From: Lytechinus variegatus
Taxonomy: Eukaryota > Echinodermata > Echinoidea > Temnopleuroida > Toxopneustidae
NCBI RefSeq assembly: GCF_018143015.1
Contig: NC_054757.1
Span: forward strand, 22,087,785-22,151,784
Length of the DNA stretch: 64,000 nt
Direction: 5' to 3'
How positions within the stretch are numbered: position 1 is the stretch's first letter; each line of letters begins with the position of its first letter. Shown here in pieces: positions 58,630-64,000 of the stretch. A program made the position numbers and the translations under genes. The notes below the pieces were generated by a model. It ran no database searches and was not told where the DNA came from. It saw only the letters and a list, made by a program, of their open reading frames with translations.

Positions 58630-59720
58630 GTCTCACCTGCATAGCAGAGTGAGACTATAGGCGCCGCTTTTCCGACGGCGACGGCGGCGGCAGCGGCGGC
58701 GTCAACATCAAATCTTAACCTGAGGTTAAGTTTTTGAAATGGCATCATAACTTAGAAAGTATATGGACCTAGTTCATGAAACTTGGCCATAAGGTTAATC
58801 AATTATTACTAAACATCCTATTAAAGTTTCATGTCATATGACCAAGGTCAAAGGTCATTTAGGGTCAATGAACTTAGACCATGTTGGGGGAATCAACATC
58901 AAAATCTTAACCTGAGGTTAAGTTTTTTGAAATGTCATCATAACTTAGGAAATATATGGACCTATTTCATTAAACTTGGACATAAGGTTGATCAAGTATC
59001 ATCAAACATCCTGCATGAGTTTCACGTCACATGACCAAGATCAAAGGTCATTTGGGGTCAATGAACTTTGGCCGATTTGGGGATATCTATTGAATTACAA
59101 TAAAAACTTTATAAGTTTTTGGATCTTATTCATGAAACTTGGACATAATAGAAATCAAGAATCACTCAACATCTTGTGCAAATTTCAGGTCACATGAGCA
59201 AGGTCAAATGTCATTTAGGGTCAATAAAATTTGGCCGAATTGGGGTATTTGTTGAATTACCATCATAACTTTGAAAGTATGTTGGTCTAGTTCATAAAAC
59301 TTGGACATAAGAGTAATCAAGTATCACTGAACATCCTGTGCGCATTTTAGGTCACATGACCAAGGTCAAAGGTCAATGAACTTTGGCCATAATGGGGGTA
59401 TCTGTTGAATTACCATCATAACTTTGCAAGTTTATTGATCTGACTTTTGAAACTTGGACATAAGAGTAATCAAGTATCACTAAATATCCTGTGCAAGTTT
59501 CAGGTCACATGATCAAGGTCAAAGGTCATGTGAGGTCAATGAATTTTGGCAACATTGGGGGTATTTGTTGAATTACCATCCTATCTCTGTAAGTGTATTG
59601 GTCTAATTCATAAAACGTGGAAATAAGAGTAACAAAGTACCACTGAACATCTTGTGCGAGTTATAGTAGTTTTCAAAGTCAGCACTGCTGCTATGTTGAA
59701 TCGCGTGATGCAGGTGAGAC
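58630..59720. mobile_element. Element with GTCTCACCTGCAT ends and internal tandem units
   Basis: The left end GTCTCACCTGCAT is repeated inverted at 59708-59720. A GC-rich GGCGGCGGCAGCGGCGGC stretch follows the left end. Then come about six units of 150-185 bp sharing CATCATAACTT, GAAACTTGGACATAAG, ATCAAGTATCACT, CACATGACCAAGGTCAAAGG and GGGTCAATGAACTTTGG. No protein was recognised. Elements with a tandem core of this size are known in marine invertebrates. Confidence 0.75.
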
Positions 59721-59878
59721 GGCCAGAGGCATTCCACTTGTTGTAGATTAAAAACAGAAAATTGATATCAGAAATACTTTTGGGCTTTTTCTGATTCCTC
59801 ATTCTAGATGGAGCTACTAACTGGTGTGTGCATGCACGCAAGGAGAGATTCCTGAGGCATGGAATCAATAGATCCATG

Positions 59879-60157
59879 TCCCGGGGGGGGGGGGGGGCGG
59901 CGGGGCCACTTCCATTCACGAGTGGATACCATGCGCGACCATGGGGCCCGCCATGGGGTCTCGAAAAGCACCCAAAACACGTCATTTCCATATTCTGAAA
60001 ATGCACCCCTTAACAAGTATTGGCGTTTGAAACCCTACCCTTAACAAGTATTGGAAACAAAACGATACTCTTGGCAAATATTCCCTGAAATGAACCCCTA
60101 AACAAGTACAGTAATGTTTTATTGTTACGGGTCCTTCGGTCGTCGGCTTTACCTAAC
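59879..60157. mobile_element. hAT-like G-tract MITE, copy 4, left half only
   Basis: It starts CCCGGG plus a G tract and reads ACGAGTGGATACCATGCGCG, with a 14-bp internal duplication of the GACCATGGGG area. It stops at GGTCGTCGGCTTTACCT, where unrelated sequence begins. It ends about 565 bp upstream of the methyltransferase start codon. Confidence 0.75.
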
Positions 60158-60722
60158 AGGCTACAAAACTCACTCGACCATGCTGCCGCAAGCTGGGTGT
60201 GCGAGGATTACGTAACTTTCACCAACACTACACCGTTAGTATACAAATGTAGACCCACATCTGCAGTGTGTGTACCTCAGCTGATTCAACGAGTCTGCAT
60301 AGCAGACTTGGTCTACTGAGGCATAGCACACTAGGTCTACTGAAATGGCTCGCTTCGCTCGCCCTTTTCAGGCTGGTTTGCTTCGCGAACCAGCAGATCC
60401 CACCTTACGAGCCATTCAGAGTCTGCATAGCAGACTACTACACCGTCATGGCGCAAACATTCACTACTGAATGACACGCGCCGTATAAGCTAAAACAACA
60501 ATAACAACAACAACAACGATTTCGATTGATTTTACTGTTACCCCAAGGAGATATCAACTACACTGACTGTACCATCTGACTGTGGGAGAGTGCGCCGAGC
60601 GCGTTACAAAAAATTAAAAGAGCCGTTGACAAAGAAAAGTATTAGTGGCAGTGTCGTCTGCCTTCCTTCTTTGGACCCAGAGTAATAGTAGTGGGTCATT
60701 TTACATCCAATCAGTGTCCAGA

Positions 60723-63657
60723 ATGTCGGAAAAAGTCAATGTGTCCAATGCATGTGATGACCAAGACGTTGTCCGGCGATTCGGTGTGTTGGCTGAGAGG
60801 TCAAATGGATATAAACAATGGCTGCTTGACCAGCTTCGATCGCGAGGCTGCAAAAGAGTGCTGGACGCTGCATGCGGTACTGGGTGAGTGACCATAGTGT
60901 ACACTGATGAATCTGACCGCGGCCTATCATACCATACTATGAAGCTATACAGTAATAGCTCTATATGCTCATATTAACGATTCCTATGTAACGTGAGGTT
61001 AAAATATTTTATACGGGTTTATAAACTGTAGTTATGGGCAAAATACACCAAAAAATCTTGGCAAAATACCCAACTTTGAACCAAGGAAAATTAGTATACC
61101 TAACAACTTTAATTCCTCTAATTCAGTGCTTTTCATAAATATATAATTTTAAAGGTTCAAGGTAACCAAATCTTTGTGCAAGTGTCTTTATACATAATAT
61201 TACGAATTTTTTTTTTTATATGATCTGAGAATTGTATCAACATGCATAAAACACTCAAAATCATAGAAGAAATTGACATATAAACCAACTGTAAGAGTAG
61301 AAATAACCACCAATACATGATTTGAAATAAGAAACATTAGTTGAACTGTAATCGGAAGAGTTTACTACTACTGTATTTATGTCCACCTGTTCACTATGTT
61401 ACACTCACAATGTTTCTTCTTCATACTTGGTTCTCTCCCCCAGTCTCTCCCATTTCCTTATCCAGAATTAAATGATATGAGTCAACTGGTCCACGTATAT
61501 CAAAACTCCTCAAAAAAGTTTGGAAATCTGATTTTGATCGATAATTCCTCTTCGGTTTTAGTAAATATCAATGTGTAATTAATATCAATGAATAGAGCAT
61601 TTAATTCTCTTTAAGATGATACCCTACATGATATGATTATGGTTCACTTGGAGGTGCAGTGCCTTGAAATGTGGGGGCAAGGTCAAAATTCAAAAGCTGC
61701 AAAATGGCACAATATTGAAAGTCACTGTTCTTTTTTCCGTGGTGATGAGTGAGTTTCTCAGCGGTTTTGTTTTTACTTTGACCGATAATTCCTCATCGGT
61801 TTTAGTAAATATCAATGTGTGATTAATATCAATGAAAAGGTCATTTAATTTTCTTTAAAATGATACCCTATATGATATGATTATCATTCGCATGGAGGTG
61901 CAGTGCCTTGAAATGTGGGGTAAAGTAAAAATTCAAAAGTTTCAAAATGACGTAATATTGAAAGTCACTGTTCTTTTTTCAGTGGTGATGAGTGGGTTTT
62001 TCAGTAATTTCTTTTAATTGTTTTCATGCACCTTAACATCAACATTAACATGGAATCAAACACACCTCTGCACTAGCAAAACATAACAAACAATCATGCA
62101 TGGGTATTTCAAACAACGACACAAACCATGTTATCTCACAGAACCATCACTACAGAAGCAGGGACACTTCATGCCCGGGGGGGGGGGCACTTCCATTCAC
62201 GAGTGGATACCATGCGCGACCATGGGGTCTCGAAAAGCACCCTAAACACGTAATTTCCATATTCTGAAAATGCACCCCTTAACAAGTATTGGCGTGTGAA
62301 ACCCTACCCTTAACAAGTATTGGAAACAAAACGATACTCTTGGCAAAATGAAATGAACCCCTAAACAAGTACAGGAATTCTTTATTGTTACGGGTCCTTC
62401 GGTCGTCTGCTTTACCTTTAGTGTCGGGGCAAAAAGGACATCCTTTATAAAACATTTTAATTTGGTTTTATCCCGGCAAATTCCACCCTAAACACGTAAT
62501 TTTCCTAGCGAAATAGATACCCTTTTTTCATTATTTTTGTGTTTTTGACACCCTTATCACGTTACGTACGTAACGTGCCCCATCGTGAAAAAGACATCCT
62601 TTTTACGTGTTTTTTTGGTCGCGCATGGTATCCACTCGTCAATGTAAGTGGCCCCCCCCCCCGGGACTTCATGACTATTTCTGCTCGCTTTGCAGCTTTT
62701 CATCCAACACTGAAATTCTACTCTTTTCATGATGGCATGGTCATATGAAGCATCATCGTAAAGAGAACTAAATGATCTTTTAAATGATATCAAATATGCA
62801 TTGTGTAAACTTGGGAGTTCGGAGAAAGGAATGGTCAAACTCAGATTTCCAAACCCTTTTTGCTCGTTTTGCAGCTTTTTAATTCAGACCTCATCCAACA
62901 TATTGGAATCCTGCTCTTTTCGTGATGACACGATCATAACAAGCATGGTATCATTTTAAAGAGAACTAAATAATCTTTCGTATGATGTAAAATATGCATT
63001 GTTTAAAATTTGGAGTAGGGAGAAATTAATGGCCAAACACAGATTTTCAAACTTTTTTTGTGAGGTCTTAGAAACTATATCAAGTCCAGAGTATAAAAAC
63101 AGAATGCAAAATACATATTTCAGAGATTTTGGGGGTACCGCTCGATGCACCCCGCATAAAATCACACAGTTTGTTCTCCTGACCCATCCCATGACCGTAA
63201 ACAAAGGAGTCCTCTAGCTTTCTTATTATCTGATAAATCAAAATTTGCGAGCGAGCAGAAAATGTTAATATTTTACAGAGCACTTTATAAAAATAAATTT
63301 GTAAATCACACAAAATAATGAAAGTTTGATTTCCGAGGTGAAATATGTTGTGTATATTGACTTCCAAACGTGATATTTAAACTCCATATTGAATAAGATA
63401 TGTAAATCACCTAACATGCCATGCGATCGCAAAGCGCGAGCGAAAATGTTATATAGTGACATTAAAGAATCTATTTATTTCCAAGTCTTCCCCTCATCTT
63501 AATTTTATTTCATTCACTCGTCTTCCTCCTGTACTTTTTCTACTCTGACTCTCTTTCCCTTTTTTTTTATTCCTTTCTTTTTTTTCTTCTTTTATGCTCC
63601 GCCGATAGGGGAGGGGGGCCGGGCCCCTCAGCCCCCCCCTGGATCCGCTAATGCAGA

Positions 63658-63703
<46 letters not shown>

Positions 63704-63977
63704 GTGTGTGTGTGTGTGTGTAAGGATGTGTGCGTGTGTTTGGGTAGGTGGGTGTGTGTGTACTGGGGGTGATGTACGATAATTTATGTATCAACCTATG
63801 TTTTAACAATGTTTTTTATTCTGCTTTTACTTTCCTCATATTTTAGCGGGGACGCTCTCTTTCTTCTGAAGAATGGTTTCCATGTAGTGGGTTCAGATAG
63901 CGCAGAAGCCATGCTATGCCAGGCTCGACAAGCCAAGAAATCACAACAGAAACTGTGCGAAGCTGTGGGAAAATGGG
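60723..63977 (+). CDS. GNMT: Glycine N-methyltransferase-like protein, first two coding exons, 3' part outside window
   Basis: Exon 1 (60723-60883, donor GTGAGT) and exon 2 (63847-63977, acceptor ATTTTAG, probable weak donor GTCAGT) join in frame. Residues 31-60 read KQWLLDQLRSRGCKRVLDAA then CGTGGDALFLL, matching [24 protein letters not shown] of animal GNMT, the S-adenosylmethionine-binding motif I. Exon 2 adds NGFHVVGSDSAEAML, the acidic end of strand 2 that holds the ribose, and ends EAVGKWG where family members have DKWVIEEANW. Family knowledge: GNMT transfers methyl from S-adenosylmethionine to glycine, making sarcosine in the cytosol and buffering methylation potential. The start is the first in-frame ATG. 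The N-terminus is shorter than in mammals by about 20 residues. A missing 3' half prevents checking the folate- and glycine-binding residues; a GNMT-like paralogue is possible. Confidence 0.82.
61531..62017. repeat. 244-bp tandem duplication in GNMT intron 1
   Basis: CGATAATTCCTC occurs at 61539 and 61783. The units share GGTTTTAGTAAATATCAATG, GGAGGTGCAGTGCCTTGAAA and GAAAGTCACTGTTCTTTTTT. They differ by scattered substitutions. Confidence 0.85.
62174..62665. mobile_element. hAT-like G-tract MITE, copy 5, in GNMT intron 1
   Basis: A perfect 8-bp duplication ACTTCATG (62166-62173, 62666-62673). The tips are CCCGGGGGG and CCCCCCGGG. The arms CGAGTGGATACCATGCGCG and CGCGCATGGTATCCACTCG are perfect inverts. 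The palindrome CACGTTACGTACGTAACGTG lies at 62558-62577. Confidence 0.9.
62683..63060. repeat. Degenerate tandem duplication in GNMT intron 1
   Basis: Two units share GCTCG(C/T)TTTGCAGCTTTT, CTACTCTTTTC/CTGCTCTTTTC, AAAGAGAACTAAAT and AAATATGCATTGT. They are older and more diverged than the 61531 pair. Confidence 0.65.
63180..63660. repeat. GCGAGC-core element fragment with GGATCCGC end
   Basis: Cores GCGAGCGAGCAGAAAATGTT (63248) and GCGATCGCAAAGCGCGAGCG (63423) precede a polypyrimidine run, a GCTCCGCCGATAGGGG stretch and a C tract ending GGATCCGC at 63651. This matches the inverse of 18407-18640, so both belong to one family. It ends about 190 bp before exon 2. Confidence 0.6.
63660..63760. 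repeat. AT then GT dinucleotide microsatellite
   Basis: (AT)n at 63660-63700 passes into (GT)n with GGGTAGGTGGG interruptions. It lies about 90 bp before the exon 2 acceptor. Confidence 0.9.
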
Positions 63978-64000
63978 GTCAGTTACAAGATTTTTTTTAA

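Noticed and set aside
58831-59197. Two similar open frames (67 and 73 codons) on the plus strand
   Set aside because: They are translations of the tandem units of the 58630-59720 element, not a gene family.
60160-60640. Coding exon upstream of GNMT exon 1
   Set aside because: The stretch has GTCTGCATAGCAGAC palindromes and CAA repeats, and the apparent upstream frame begins at a GTG, not an ATG.
1-64000. LTR retrotransposon or endogenous virus copies
   Set aside because: I saw no paired long terminal repeats, primer-binding site or capsid/envelope-like frame; the only reverse transcriptase is of LINE type.

Overview
The window is eukaryotic, AT-rich, intron-bearing DNA dense in transposon remnants. 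The protein families found (a phosphatidate cytidylyltransferase, a class A GPCR, a C-type lectin with a PAN domain, a synaptotagmin, a TIL/VWC-type cysteine-rich protein and a glycine N-methyltransferase) point to an animal. The repeats (TTAA-flanked miniature elements, G-tract-ended miniature elements with 8-bp target duplications, CR1/L2-type LINEs with pentanucleotide tails, tRNA-derived SINEs) resemble those I associate with marine deuterostomes, most likely an echinoderm such as a sea urchin. The species call is inference; no search was possible.

Layout. 1-15.1 kb: the first three coding exons of a CDP-diacylglycerol synthase gene on the minus strand, running off the left edge; its 12.5-kb first intron is packed with miniature transposons. 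15.1-22.6 kb: repeats, dominated by arrays with a GCGAGCGCGAAGCGCGAGC-like core and several nested miniature elements. 22.69-23.83 kb: an intronless rhodopsin-like GPCR on the plus strand. 23.8-35.3 kb: no host gene recognised; it holds a SINE, a truncated LINE, nested TTAA elements, hAT-like elements and an ATC microsatellite. 35.33-38.40 kb: a complete four-exon gene for a secreted C-type lectin plus PAN protein. 41.45-46.34 kb: six 3'-terminal exons of a synaptotagmin-like gene on the minus strand. 50.2-52.4 kb: a 5'-truncated CR1/L2-group LINE. 52.69-54.01 kb: a two-exon gene for a small secreted cysteine-rich protein. 54.4-60.6 kb: transposon debris. 60.72-64.0 kb: the first two coding exons of a glycine N-methyltransferase-like gene, running off the right edge.

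The genes do not form an operon or an evident pathway. They look like independent host genes separated by repeats. Exon calls rest on reading-frame continuity, splice-site consensus and family-specific residues read by eye; there is no transcript evidence. The most interesting material is in the repeats: three TTAA-targeted families that share an internal block about 70-85 bp from their tips, a group of short elements with 8-bp target duplications, compensatory 3' hairpins in three LINE tails, and a decayed tandem copy of a CDP-diacylglycerol synthase exon.
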